Source of the DNA: Lachnospiraceae bacterium
GTDB lineage: Bacteria; Bacillota; Clostridia; Lachnospirales; Lachnospiraceae
Reading direction: 5' to 3'
DNA length: 64,000 bases
NCBI GenBank assembly: GCA_021770785.1
Contig: JAETQH010000007.1
Span: 1-64,000 of the forward strand
Shown here: in pieces, positions 26,061 to 35,062 of the stretch
How positions within the stretch are numbered: position 1 is the first letter of the stretch
Layout of the letters: each line of letters starts with the position of its first letter
Translations under genes and position numbers: made by a program
The notes under the pieces: generated by a model
Databases searched by the model: none
Seen by the model: only the letters and a program-made list of their open reading frames with translations
What the model was told of the DNA's origin: nothing

Positions 26061-27149
26061 ATGGAAGAAGTAAAAAAACAGTCAAGATTTACCCGGCTGA
26101 AGTATAATGAGGCAAAAATGGGCGCCTATTATACTGATCCGCAGCATTGCAGGTATATAAGCCGTTTCCTGCAGTTTCCGGAGGAAGATGAGGTGTGCTG
26201 CCTGGAACCGTCAATCGGGGATGGGAAAGCAATACTTACTGCTACGGGAAAGATCGGGGAGAATGGGAAAAACCTGAAAATCTATGGAGTTGAGCTTAAC
26301 GATGATACGTATCAGGCAGTAAAGGACACGGAAGGAATTGACCAGTGCCTGAAGGCAGATTTTTTAAATGATACAATCATCAGCCACAACGCGTTTTCCT
26401 TTATATTCATGAACCCGCCATACGGGACATCAGAGGAGAAAACACGGTATGAGGTGGATTTTTTAAAGAAAGTAATTCCGTATGCTGCAAAAGAGGCAGT
26501 TATGGTGTTTGTTCTGCCACAATATGTAGGAATGGAAGAAGAACTTCTGGATGAGTGGTGCAGTCACTTTGAAACCCGCTTCGTATACCGTTTTCAGGAC
26601 ATTGAATACGAGAAATATAAGCAGATTGTGCTGATAGGGCAAAGAAAATCCACGAATGAGCGGGACAAAGAGGAGGAACAAAGGCTTCGGTCTGTTATTT
26701 CCCGTAACAGGGAGATGCCTGTTATCCCGGAAGATTACGACGGCGAACGCCTGGAAGTACCCAAATCTTCTGAAAAAGGCATCGAGGAATTTATGACGAG
26801 GATATTCCACGCGGATGAAGCGGTAAAAGCATTAAAAAGAAGTCCGTTACAAAGAATCCTGATGGATGCCATATGCGTTCCGCCATATCTGATTGACAAT
26901 CTTGCGAGGCCGCCAATCATGCCGTCGGAAGGCCAGATGTATCTGCTTGCGGTTTCCGGTGCAGGGCAGGGATTGGTTGGAAATGAAGAAAATGGCGACC
27001 TGCATTTACAGCGCGGTGTATCAAGGATTGCAAAAAGGAGCGAATATGTGCAGGATGACAGCGGAAACATGAAAGAGGTGGAGATTACATTCCCCCAGAT
27101 CAGTTACAACTTAATAGAATCATCCGGAGCAATCCGGACGCTGCAGTAG
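26061..27149 (+). CDS. Class I DNA adenine methyltransferase-like protein
   Basis: 362 residues, ATG with AAAGGAGG. YYTDPQH near residue 20 and EPSIGDGKAIL (SAM-binding motif I) are followed by the catalytic FIFMNPPYGTSEE (motif IV, NPPY), the order of N6-adenine methyltransferases. The C-terminal third is outside the methylase core and may contact DNA or partners. No cognate endonuclease is adjacent; instead a giant helicase follows. That pairing recurs on plasmids and phages, where it is linked to DNA protection or anti-restriction; the role here is inferred. Confidence 0.8.
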   Translation: MEEVKKQSRFTRLKYNEAKMGAYYTDPQHCRYISRFLQFPEEDEVCCLEPSIGDGKAILTATGKIGENGKNLKIYGVELNDDTYQAVKDTEGIDQCLKADFLNDTIISHNAFSFIFMNPPYGTSEEKTRYEVDFLKKVIPYAAKEAVMVFVLPQYVGMEEELLDEWCSHFETRFVYRFQDIEYEKYKQIVLIGQRKSTNERDKEEEQRLRSVISRNREMPVIPEDYDGERLEVPKSSEKGIEEFMTRIFHADEAVKALKRSPLQRILMDAICVPPYLIDNLARPPIMPSEGQMYLLAVSGAGQGLVGNEENGDLHLQRGVSRIAKRSEYVQDDSGNMKEVEITFPQISYNLIESSGAIRTLQ

Positions 27150-27150
27150 T

Positions 27151-27181
27151 AACGTTTCTCATAAAGGGAAGCGTTTTTTAT
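27151..27181 (+). terminator. Terminator-like hairpin between methyltransferase and helicase genes
   Basis: AACGTTTCTC-ATAAA-GGGAAGCGTT (10 pairs with G-T) followed by TTTTTA. Only ~40 bases remain before the helicase gene and no promoter is evident there, so read-through is implied. Confidence 0.65.
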
Positions 27182-27221
27182 TTTACAGCGCAGAAAATTA
27201 ATAAAAGGAGGATATGCTTAT

Positions 27222-30200
27222 ATGCGGATTTCAGCAAACGGGGCATTCGCCCATGTAGAATATGTTTTTGCTGCAATCAAAGGTTATAAAAAAATAGCTT
27301 TGATATATTCCTGTTTTGAGCGAAGCGAGATAGCATTGAGAGGGTTCACCGCTAATATCAGCATCGGGAATGTAAATCTGTATCCGGAACAGGATTCCGG
27401 TGGGGATATAATGATATTTCCTAAGACACAGACTACTAACTACCACACAAAGCTGATGAAAGGGAAGGAACCCGTAAACCATGCGCTCTGCATATCGGAT
27501 ACACTAAATGAAACGTATATTGTTACTTCAAAGGAGTCGCAGGACAAGGATATTTACAACTGGCTGATGAATCACTTTGATCTGCCGCTGCTGACGGATT
27601 GGATACCTTATTTAAGGGAAGCAGGGAAAGAGTATATGTCCCGGGTTGAGACAAAAGTATATGGAGATATGCCGGAATGGGCAGAAAACGCATTGGTATA
27701 TGAAATGTCCATGACAGAGGCCGTCCTGCAGGAACTGGTAACAAACGGATTAAGGAATTGTATGATAAAGATATCAGGCAAGCCGCAGAAGCCGCTGCAG
27801 TTTGACAACATGGATGATTATTTTATGAAATACGGAAGCTCTTTGATAGAGAATCTGGAAAAGAAGCTGAATCCATTGGTGGAGCTAAAAGACACGGTGG
27901 ATGAAATTGCATTTTTGAAAAAGCGCTACTTCCCACAACAGGCGGCTATCGTAAACGGACTTATGGAATGCATGAGGCACAGTTCTTATGCTTTCCTTAA
28001 CGAAGATATGGGATGCGGCAAGACTTTACAGGGAATGGGTGTTCCGGAAGGATTTTTTGTCAGAATGATCATGGAGGCAAACCATATTTCCGCGGAAGAG
28101 GTATACAAGGACAGTTCACTGGTAAAGTACCGGAATATTATTATGTGCCCGTCGCATCTGGTGGAAAAATGGAAAGAAGCGATACAGACAGATATTCCGT
28201 ACGCTAAAGTGGTAATCATAAAGAGCATTAAGGAACTGTGCCGGCTGCGGAAACAGGGAAAAGCGAGAACCGGAAAGGAATTTTATATACTGAGTAAGGA
28301 AACCGGAAAGCTGTCCTATACGTATGTGCCGCTTCCATCACAAATTAAGAAGAAAAACCCCATTGTTAAACGGTGCAGAAACTGCAAGGACCTGCAGCGT
28401 ATGTCCACGTGGACACAGTGTACCTGTGGGTGCAAAGAGTGGGAGATTGAGGAATGCGGTTTTCAGGAAGTGGGTCTGGTATGTCCGGAATGCAGCCAGC
28501 TTCTGTATCCAGCTGATACGGATGCCTGCTGTCCTTCGGATGAAAACCGGCCGCTTCAGCCATCTGATTTTGCCACGCAGACAAGGGCAAACCATGTCTG
28601 CAGAAATTGCGGCACTTCTCTCTGGCAGCCCGCCTGCGAACCGGTAAACAGGACATTGTCGTTCAAGCCGGTAAGCATCAGGAAAAAGTCATGGGTTAAA
28701 ATGACGCATTGGGCGAACAAAGCAAAGAAGAACAAAAAGACCGTCTGGGTGCATGATAAGTGGAAAGAAGAATACATTGCAGAGAACGATCTTGATGAAG
28801 ATGAAATTACATATCCCAAGATTATGGGCGTACGCAAGTATGCGCCGTCAAGATATATCAAAAAGTACCTGAAAGGTTATTTCGACTTTGCCATTTTTGA
28901 TGAGGCTCATGAGTACAAAGGCGGAGGGAGCGCCCAGGGGTTCGCAATGCATGACCTTGTAAAAGCAAGCCGCTGGCAGCTGGCACTTACCGGCACGATT
29001 GCAGGAGGATATGCAAATCATTTCTTTTATCTGCTTTTCCGTCTGGATCCAAGGAAGATGCGCAGTATGGGTTATACCTATGATGCGGCTGGGGAACGTA
29101 AGTTTGTCGAGAGGTACGGAACCATTGCAACGGAGTACGAGGTGGAAAATGGGAAAAACGGCGATTATAACACAATGTCCAGAGGCAGGATGATAGGTTC
29201 TCCTAAATGCCGTCCGGGAATCTCCCTGAACATATTTACAGATTTTCTTATGGATAAGGCTGTATTTTTAAATTTATCGGATATGAGCTCTTATCTGCCG
29301 CCGCTGAATGAGACGGTTGAGTATGTACCGCTGGAAGATAAGATTTATGGTGTATACTGCGATATCAGAGATAAAATGAAGACAGCAATGATTGAACAGC
29401 AGCTTGGCAACTCGATTCTGGGAAGCTTCTTACAGTTTTCTCTTTCCTACACGGATAAGCCGTATGGCAGGTCAGATATTCTGTCGCCGATAGACGGCGG
29501 AATCATTACGAAAGTCCCGGATTTGTCCTATTTGATAAAAGACGGGAAACTCTTGAATAAGGAAAGGCGTCTTTGTGAAATTGTTGAGCGGGAGCTGAAG
29601 GAAAACAGAAACGTTTTTATTTACTGTGAATATACCGGAAAAGGAGAGGCCCGGGTAACAAAACGTCTGAAGGAAATCATTACCAGGGAATGCGGCCTGC
29701 GTGTGAAAGAAGTTGAGATTCTTGAAAGCAGTAATCCGCCTGCGGAAGAAAGGGAGGCCTGGATGCACCAGATGGCAGCAAAAGGCGTCAGGGTGTTTAT
29801 TACAAATCCACGCTGCGTTAAGACTGGGCTGGATTTTCTTTTTGAGTATAAAAATGAGTTATATAACTATCCCACGATTATTTTTTACCAATACAGCTAT
29901 GACCTTTTTACCATGTGGCAGGCGAGCAGGCGCCATTACCGCCTGAACCAGATCCTGGAATGCCGGACCATATATCTTTTGTCAGAAAGGACAATCCAGA
30001 TTGATGCGTTGGAGATGGTGGCAAGCAAGCAGGTGGCCACCAGTGCGATACAGGGGCATTTCTCGTCTGAAGGCCTGTGTGCCATGGCGCAGGGAGTAGA
30101 TCCTAAGATAAAACTTGCACAGGCAGTCACTGAAAAAACACCGGAGCAGATGAAAGGCTTGAAAGGCATGTTTGATGCTCTGAACCAGTGGCATTCCACT

Positions 30201-30590
30201 ACCGGGGAACGGCAGGAACATAAGCAGATGAAAACCTTTGAGGAATTGACAGGAATAGATATTACAACAAGGGTAAGCCGATCCGGAGGATTATTGTCCG
30301 ACACGGGAGAGTCCATAGACTTGTTTGACCTGTTTGGGTTAAAAACGAATAGTGAAGATCGGATAAAGGAAGAGGAGGAGTTCGAAATGCCACAGGAAGA
30401 GAAAGCTGTTGAGGAAGAAACAATGGAAGAAGATTTACAGGTGAAGCAGGCTGAAGATGCCGGAATAAATTCAAATGCGCTGTTTACTACGTTTTTATTG
30501 GATACAGGTTCCATAGGCGAAATATTCAGTAAAAGCGAAAAAAAGAAAAAGAAAGCCGGCAAAGGGATGCCTACATTATTTAGTATGTAA
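27222..30590 (+). CDS. Very large SNF2/DEAD-like helicase with zinc-ribbon insert
   Basis: 1122 residues, ATG with AAAGGAGG. Walker A is LNEDMGCGKTLQGMG (~266-280); motif II is FAIFDEAHEYKGGG (~556-569) and motif III LALTGTIAGGYANHF. Helicase domain 2 runs from ~780 (NVFIYCEYTGKGEAR…GVRVFITNPRCVKTGLDF…TMWQASRRHYR). Between the P-loop and DEAH lie several CxxC pairs (CRNCKDL, CTCGCKEW, CPECSQ, CRNCGTSL), so one or two zinc ribbons. The extreme C-terminus is GKGMPTLFSM, which resembles a beta-clamp-binding peptide, and the clamp gene is next. It is a DNA translocase or helicase, not a DnaB-type replicative helicase. Confidence 0.82.
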   Translation: MRISANGAFAHVEYVFAAIKGYKKIALIYSCFERSEIALRGFTANISIGNVNLYPEQDSGGDIMIFPKTQTTNYHTKLMKGKEPVNHALCISDTLNETYIVTSKESQDKDIYNWLMNHFDLPLLTDWIPYLREAGKEYMSRVETKVYGDMPEWAENALVYEMSMTEAVLQELVTNGLRNCMIKISGKPQKPLQFDNMDDYFMKYGSSLIENLEKKLNPLVELKDTVDEIAFLKKRYFPQQAAIVNGLMECMRHSSYAFLNEDMGCGKTLQGMGVPEGFFVRMIMEANHISAEEVYKDSSLVKYRNIIMCPSHLVEKWKEAIQTDIPYAKVVIIKSIKELCRLRKQGKARTGKEFYILSKETGKLSYTYVPLPSQIKKKNPIVKRCRNCKDLQRMSTWTQCTCGCKEWEIEECGFQEVGLVCPECSQLLYPADTDACCPSDENRPLQPSDFATQTRANHVCRNCGTSLWQPACEPVNRTLSFKPVSIRKKSWVKMTHWANKAKKNKKTVWVHDKWKEEYIAENDLDEDEITYPKIMGVRKYAPSRYIKKYLKGYFDFAIFDEAHEYKGGGSAQGFAMHDLVKASRWQLALTGTIAGGYANHFFYLLFRLDPRKMRSMGYTYDAAGERKFVERYGTIATEYEVENGKNGDYNTMSRGRMIGSPKCRPGISLNIFTDFLMDKAVFLNLSDMSSYLPPLNETVEYVPLEDKIYGVYCDIRDKMKTAMIEQQLGNSILGSFLQFSLSYTDKPYGRSDILSPIDGGIITKVPDLSYLIKDGKLLNKERRLCEIVERELKENRNVFIYCEYTGKGEARVTKRLKEIITRECGLRVKEVEILESSNPPAEEREAWMHQMAAKGVRVFITNPRCVKTGLDFLFEYKNELYNYPTIIFYQYSYDLFTMWQASRRHYRLNQILECRTIYLLSERTIQIDALEMVASKQVATSAIQGHFSSEGLCAMAQGVDPKIKLAQAVTEKTPEQMKGLKGMFDALNQWHSTTGERQEHKQMKTFEELTGIDITTRVSRSGGLLSDTGESIDLFDLFGLKTNSEDRIKEEEEFEMPQEEKAVEEETMEEDLQVKQAEDAGINSNALFTTFLLDTGSIGEIFSKSEKKKKKAGKGMPTLFSM

Positions 30591-30641
30591 CAGAAGTCAT
30601 TAATGGCAGAAAATATCTGCCCCAAAAAAGGAGGAAAATAT

Positions 30642-31826
30642 ATGAAATTTACAGTGGAAAGTTCAAGATTTGCGGAGTGTATGAGAAAAATTCAGCCCGC
30701 AGTGGGAGTCACCAAGGAGAAAAAGGAGGTTACGGAAAATTCCGTGCGGCTGACCATGACCAAAAAACAAAAGATTAAGGAAGGTTATATTGGCATGGCA
30801 GTCAGCTTCGATGGGAAAAAGCAGTTGTTCAGTGCATTTCTGATTAATGAACTGGAGATGGAAGAAGAGGACTATGATGCATATATTAGCGGTAAAAAGC
30901 TGTGTGACATCACAAATGCCCTGAATAACGGCAATGAAGCGCCGCTATCGTTGGAAGTCGGAAAGAACTGTATCATAAAAAAAGGCGGAAATCAGGTTCA
31001 GATACCGCTTGGCGAGGAACCGGTTATCATCGCGCCGACAAACGACTGGCTGGTGAGAACAACCATGGATACAAAGAAGTTTCTTGAAATCTTGTTTAAG
31101 GCGGGCAGGTTTTATGATTCCGGCGCTGACGGTGTGACAGGTTCGGTCTGCATCCGTTTTGACATGGAGAATGGAAAATTCCAGATGAGCAGCACTGACA
31201 CTTATAAGCTGGCTTTCTATGGGGACAGTGTAAAATATGAGCTGCCTGATTCTGCAAAGGAGGAAGGTTCAGAACAGAAAAAGGAGTTTCTTTATCAGGT
31301 GGATGGAGACCAGTTAAAAATTCTCACAAGGTTTTTGACTGGGAAAAATACGGAGATCTGTGCTTATGAGAAGTACCTGTATTTTAAGAGTGAGGCAGAT
31401 ATCGCTATGTTCATGATTAAAGATGCCGGAGACAACCCATATGCACTCAGCGGGGTAATTTCCATGGCAAATGGGCATAGCAGAGCCAGCAAAATCACGG
31501 CTCTTCCAAAGGATGTACTGGAAATCCTTGATGTTTTCGATGTAGCAAACCAGGGAGAGGAACCCTTCGTCTATATTACAAAAAACAAAACCGGAGGTCT
31601 CTGCTTCAGTACAAAAGCAAAGACGTATAAAGGCATTGTGCCGTGCAAGGTGGAAGGAAAATTTAAGGATATGATACTTAATTCTAAGTTTTTCCGCATG
31701 GTTCTTGATAACTACGACAAGGAAGAAGCCATGAGCATCTTTGTAGGGGACAGCAACGAGGGCATATTGCTTAAAGACGCAGAAGAAACGGAAGATTTCA
31801 ATATTGCAATCAGAATGGCAGAATAG
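30642..31826 (+). CDS. dnaN: DNA polymerase III beta sliding clamp-like protein
   Basis: 394 residues from the ATG at 30642 (AAAAGGAGG). It begins MKFTVESSRFAECMRKIQPAVG like DnaN and keeps features of the three-domain clamp: SADTY-like SSTDTYKLAFY in the middle and a C-terminal domain ending FNIAIRMAE. It is diverged from chromosomal DnaN, consistent with a plasmid clamp dedicated to the DnaE encoded here. A short hairpin (GGCAGA/TCTGCC, 30605-30621) precedes the ribosome binding site. It is probably read from the helicase transcript. Confidence 0.85.
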   Translation: MKFTVESSRFAECMRKIQPAVGVTKEKKEVTENSVRLTMTKKQKIKEGYIGMAVSFDGKKQLFSAFLINELEMEEEDYDAYISGKKLCDITNALNNGNEAPLSLEVGKNCIIKKGGNQVQIPLGEEPVIIAPTNDWLVRTTMDTKKFLEILFKAGRFYDSGADGVTGSVCIRFDMENGKFQMSSTDTYKLAFYGDSVKYELPDSAKEEGSEQKKEFLYQVDGDQLKILTRFLTGKNTEICAYEKYLYFKSEADIAMFMIKDAGDNPYALSGVISMANGHSRASKITALPKDVLEILDVFDVANQGEEPFVYITKNKTGGLCFSTKAKTYKGIVPCKVEGKFKDMILNSKFFRMVLDNYDKEEAMSIFVGDSNEGILLKDAEETEDFNIAIRMAE

Positions 31827-31836
31827 TTGGTTATTT

Positions 31837-31875
31837 GGGGAAAGATGTGTGAATTACATCTTTCCCCGTTTTTTT
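31837..31875 (+). terminator. dnaN terminator
   Basis: GGGGAAAGATGT pairs perfectly with ACATCTTTCCCC over a 7-base loop, followed by GTTTTTTT. Confidence 0.92.
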
Positions 31876-31983
31876 GTATTCAGGCTTCAAAAGAAGATTG
31901 CCGGCAGAGCCGCCGGGTGGGAAAAATTTTCCGGCTCAACGGTTAACCATAGAATGGAATTAATGGCTATAGGAATGTAAAAA

Positions 31984-32037
31984 TGTAAAAAAATATTTTA
32001 CAAACGAGTTGATAATGTGGGAAAATACGAGTATACT
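31984..32037 (+). promoter_or_regulatory. Promoter and operator of the XRE-ImmA-PIN module
   Basis: TTGATA (32009-32014), 17 bases, TATACT (32032-32037) is a strong promoter. TGTAAAA-N5-TTTTACA (31984-32002) lies just upstream of the -35 and is a natural operator for the repressor encoded first. Confidence 0.75.
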
Positions 32038-32067
32038 ATAAACATGGAAAGGGAGGGAAAATACGAT

Positions 32068-32436
32068 ATGTCATTTGATGCTTTATTTGAACAGAGAATA
32101 TTAGTGGGTAAAAAATTAAAGGACTGCATCAGGGATTCAGGCTTCACTAAAATATCGTTCTCTAAAAAAGCGGATATCTCAAGACCTACACTGGATCGCC
32201 TGTTAAGCGGCACGGTTGACAACAAGAGTACATTTGACAGACATATACAAAAAATCCTCAATGTATTAAACATGACCGTGGATCAACTGCTCTCCTATCG
32301 TCCGGTCGGAGAAGTCAAAAAAATAGGTGCAGTGTATTCCTTAAATGCGCCGCCTGAGTATTCAATGGATGAAAAGGCAAAAAAACAGTATGGTCTGCTT
32401 ATGGATGTCATAGACCTTTGTGCAATTTATTATTAA
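32068..32436 (+). CDS. XRE/Cro-type helix-turn-helix regulator
   Basis: 122 residues. I use the ATG at 32068 because GGGAGGG lies 10 bases upstream. Residues ~12-68 form a Cro/CI-type HTH (GKKLKDCIRDSGF, SFSKKADISRPTLDRLLSG, ILNVLNMTVDQLL). It probably represses its own promoter through the palindrome at 31984. The next gene, for a metallopeptidase, starts 11 bases after its stop, the classic arrangement in which an ImmA/IrrE protease cleaves an XRE repressor. Confidence 0.85.
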   Translation: MSFDALFEQRILVGKKLKDCIRDSGFTKISFSKKADISRPTLDRLLSGTVDNKSTFDRHIQKILNVLNMTVDQLLSYRPVGEVKKIGAVYSLNAPPEYSMDEKAKKQYGLLMDVIDLCAIYY

Positions 32437-32446
32437 GGTGATTGTT

Positions 32447-33235
32447 ATGAGTGAAAAAATAACGGCAGAAAATCTTGATCAGGTAATTCGGAAGAATAAG
32501 GAGATAAGCGCGGACATTGAGCAGTGCAGGCAGCTGGTATTCACCCGGTTTAACCGGATGCAGGTAAGTTCACCGCCGCAGCTGGCAATCCAATTACTCA
32601 GGACATATGGGCTGATCCAGATGCCAGTCAATAATCCTTATTTTGGCGGTGCTATTTATGTGAAAGAAGGCAGGCGGATTCCGTTTATCAATACAGCACT
32701 GCCGCGTGTGAATCAGTATTTTGCGGAATGGCACGAATTATATCATCTTTTATTTGATACAGTGTCATTCGACCATCTTATCGAGCCGGAAAACACTATG
32801 GAAGAGAGAAAAGCGGAATATTTTGCTTCCAGGATGTTGTTGGGAAATTTAATGTCGTATTTTTCTGAATTGCCAGAGGATATGGATTTCCGTTCCAAAG
32901 TTTATAACTGCATGGCAGTATTCCAGACGCCATACAAGGCTGTTTTGATTGCATTATACGAAACTGCCGCTCAGACGGAGAATAATGCCCTTATGGATAA
33001 GGTGAAAACATACTTTGATAATGTCCACCCAGACATGTCAGAATGTTTTGCAGAGCTGGGATTGGACAACACACTGGTTCTGCCTTCGTATGTCGTGGAT
33101 GTAAGTTCGCTCCAATCCAAGATTAAAGAATGCGAGCAGGAAAGACCGGATATAAGTTACCACAAAGATAATGAGCATTTTTTGGAGAGGGTTATGAAAG
33201 AAATCAAGCTAGTTGCAGGTGAGTCGTATGTGTAA
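32447..33235 (+). CDS. ImmA/IrrE-family metallopeptidase
   Basis: 262 residues from the ATG at 32447 (AAGGTGATTG upstream). RRIPFINTALPRVNQYFAEWHELYHLLFD contains the zincin HExxH (HELYH), and EERKAEYFASRMLL supplies the downstream acidic ligand, the ImmA/IrrE pattern. Such proteases inactivate a partner XRE repressor in response to a signal, as in ICEBs1 ImmA/ImmR. It is sandwiched between the XRE gene and a PIN-like gene, with an 8-base overlap to the latter. Confidence 0.88.
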   Translation: MSEKITAENLDQVIRKNKEISADIEQCRQLVFTRFNRMQVSSPPQLAIQLLRTYGLIQMPVNNPYFGGAIYVKEGRRIPFINTALPRVNQYFAEWHELYHLLFDTVSFDHLIEPENTMEERKAEYFASRMLLGNLMSYFSELPEDMDFRSKVYNCMAVFQTPYKAVLIALYETAAQTENNALMDKVKTYFDNVHPDMSECFAELGLDNTLVLPSYVVDVSSLQSKIKECEQERPDISYHKDNEHFLERVMKEIKLVAGESYV

Positions 33236-34085
33236 TATACTTAATATACCTCATTACGACAAGTATAACGGTGAAAAGAGAATTGCGCTGCTGGATAATT
33301 CTGCGGTATCATTTATGCTACAGCTTGATAATAAGGGATATAAACCCGACTTAATGTTACAAGGGTATGATGTAATATTTCTGCCAGAGTGGGTTGTTGA
33401 AGAAATTCGGGATTCAGAGTCTAGAGTTCAATATATAGAAAGACTGGAGAATACAGGTGTTCCTATCAAGATCATAAAGGAATACTTTTATAGCAATTTG
33501 ATGGACAAGGAAGAAATTTTCCTATATGAAATAGTAAAAGCAGCTGTATCCAGATTAGGGGATTTAAAAAAATATCTCCGTGAGAATGTAGACAAAGAAG
33601 ATCCGCTGGATATGGAACCATATGAAGACTGGATACGTGAGATGTATACAAACTGGCCAATGGAAGGGGGATTAACGGTCAGCGGACGGGTAAAAAAGAA
33701 AAATGCAGGGGAAATTTCGCTGACTATTTTATCTGAAATATTTTCATGGCATTATCCTGATACGGAGATTTTGACAGTATACACACAGGATTCCGATTCC
33801 TATGTTTTTCAAACGTGTGCTGAGGAACTTTTAAAGAAGGCAGATCACCTAAAAAATGTAGCCCCGGTAAGTGTTACATACCGCTCAAATGATTCCATAC
33901 TTTGCCAGATGTACAGGGATAAGCAGCTGGCAATAGAGGAAATCGGGGATATCCGTAAGGACGCAAGAAATGTGATATATACATTGATGCGTGAAGATAA
34001 TACAGTCGCGCTTGTGACTAAAGTACTGGATAATGAAGAATTTGTTAAGCTGATACAGAATAAATCTGTACAGATTATCTTTTAA
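33228..34085 (+). CDS. PIN-like domain protein, possible nuclease effector
   Basis: 285 residues from the ATG at 33228, overlapping the ImmA gene. The N-terminus has LLDNSAVSFML, then FLPEWVVEEIRDSE, and later NAGEISLTILSEIF and TVYTQDSDSYVF. The conserved acidic residues in strand-turn contexts (D…E…E…DSD) suggest a PIN-like ribonuclease fold. No TM or other domain is seen. With the XRE regulator and the protease it forms a three-gene unit in which this would be the effector; that is inference from gene order. Confidence 0.6.
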   Translation: MCNILNIPHYDKYNGEKRIALLDNSAVSFMLQLDNKGYKPDLMLQGYDVIFLPEWVVEEIRDSESRVQYIERLENTGVPIKIIKEYFYSNLMDKEEIFLYEIVKAAVSRLGDLKKYLRENVDKEDPLDMEPYEDWIREMYTNWPMEGGLTVSGRVKKKNAGEISLTILSEIFSWHYPDTEILTVYTQDSDSYVFQTCAEELLKKADHLKNVAPVSVTYRSNDSILCQMYRDKQLAIEEIGDIRKDARNVIYTLMREDNTVALVTKVLDNEEFVKLIQNKSVQIIF

Positions 34086-34154
34086 AATTAAACGAAAGAA
34101 AGCGGATTATGTACGGTTCATCTCGTCAAATCCATAATAATGTTTTTATGATAT

Positions 34155-34193
34155 GATTAGCGCATCAAGAATACCATTTTTGACGCGCTAATC
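34155..34193. repeat. Long inverted repeat
   Basis: GATTAGCGC-A-TCAA and TTGA-C-GCGCTAATC pair over 13 of 14 positions with an 11-base loop, and flanking ATAT/ATAT extends it. It has no T tract. It could be a protein binding site, terminator or recombination site; the spacer 34086-34406 holds nothing else I can support. Confidence 0.5.
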
Positions 34194-34406
34194 ATGATAT
34201 AGGTATTATAATAAAACAGATATCAGGTACTCAAAGGTCTGTTGTTCATTTACAAACGAAAGTCTTTTTAATCGGTGCAATACTTATTAAAAAGTTTTAT
34301 GCGGTGCGAATGCAGTATTTTTTCGCATAATAAAAAGTATGGCAGAGATTATCTCCGTCATTTTGATATAAAATGAGGTAGATAATTTGGAAATGAGGTA
34401 GATAGT

Positions 34407-34568
34407 ATGAGGTTATTTGAATACAAGAAAGAGCTGGAGAATGTGAAAGGTATTAAATGTACACATGATTTGCTGGATAGCTTAGTTTATCTTGGTTATA
34501 ATCTAAAAACGGCTGATAAAAAATCTGAATATCACCATTATCATCTACTTCACCGCCTGCGCTTATGA
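34407..34568 (+). CDS. Possible small or truncated protein
   Basis: 53 codons, ATG at 34407 with GAGG eight bases upstream. The first ~32 residues (MRLFEYKKELENVKGIKCTH…LLDSLVYLGYNL) look like genuine protein. The rest overlaps the 3' end of the convergent GNAT-like gene on the opposite strand and reads poorly, so this may be a gene start truncated by rearrangement. Confidence 0.3.
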   Translation: MRLFEYKKELENVKGIKCTHDLLDSLVYLGYNLKTADKKSEYHHYHLLHRLRL

Positions 34569-34941
34569 GATTTTCTTTCCATAAATCATTTGTCAGGCTG
34601 GTTACATACAAATCTATTCCTATCTCCCTTGTTGCCACATAGGACATTAAAAAGACTATTCTCGTAGCAATGCTCTGCCTACGGTAACTGCGGGGGATTA
34701 GAATGCTTGAAATATGGACGAAATTGCTGAATCCGGATGCAAGATCTTCACGATCCCTTACACAAAACTGCAATATCAGCAGCTCCTTTTTTTCAGTATC
34801 TCCAATATAAATTTCATAGCGGACATGTTCACCCTTCTTTTTTACAGTTCCTTTGGCAAGAAATAATTTTTCAAAGCATTCGTTCAGGATGCTAATAAAC
34901 GCAAGTTCCTTCTTTTTAAAACGTCCCCGATATTCTATCAT
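34453..34941 (-). CDS. GNAT-like acetyltransferase
   Basis: 162 residues. The pattern SSILIPRSYRRQSIATRIVFLMSYVATREIGIDLYVTS is that of a GNAT acetyl-CoA-binding motif A (V-x-P-x-x-R-x-x-x-I-A-T), followed by WKENLISAGGEV at the place of the usual terminal GF segment. The N-terminal part is less typical. Substrate unknown. It stands alone on the minus strand between the three-gene module and the conjugation operon. Confidence 0.55.
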   Translation of the reverse strand: MIEYRGRFKKKELAFISILNECFEKLFLAKGTVKKKGEHVRYEIYIGDTEKKELLILQFCVRDREDLASGFSNFVHISSILIPRSYRRQSIATRIVFLMSYVATREIGIDLYVTSLTNDLWKENLISAGGEVDDNGDIQIFYQPFLDYNQDKLSYPANHVYI

Positions 34942-35062
34942 TTGTGATTCCCCTATGCATTAGTACGTGTACCCTTTTTCATGGACATTTGCGCCGGAAA
35001 GCGGCATGGCACAAGCTTGATTATTATAACAAAGAAAATGCCTACAAAAAAACAATAAAAAC

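Noticed and set aside
31905-31935. Seventh parS-like site (GCCGCCGGGTGGGAA)
   Set aside because: It misses several arm positions and is not palindromic outside the core; a GC-rich accident after the dnaN terminator is simpler.
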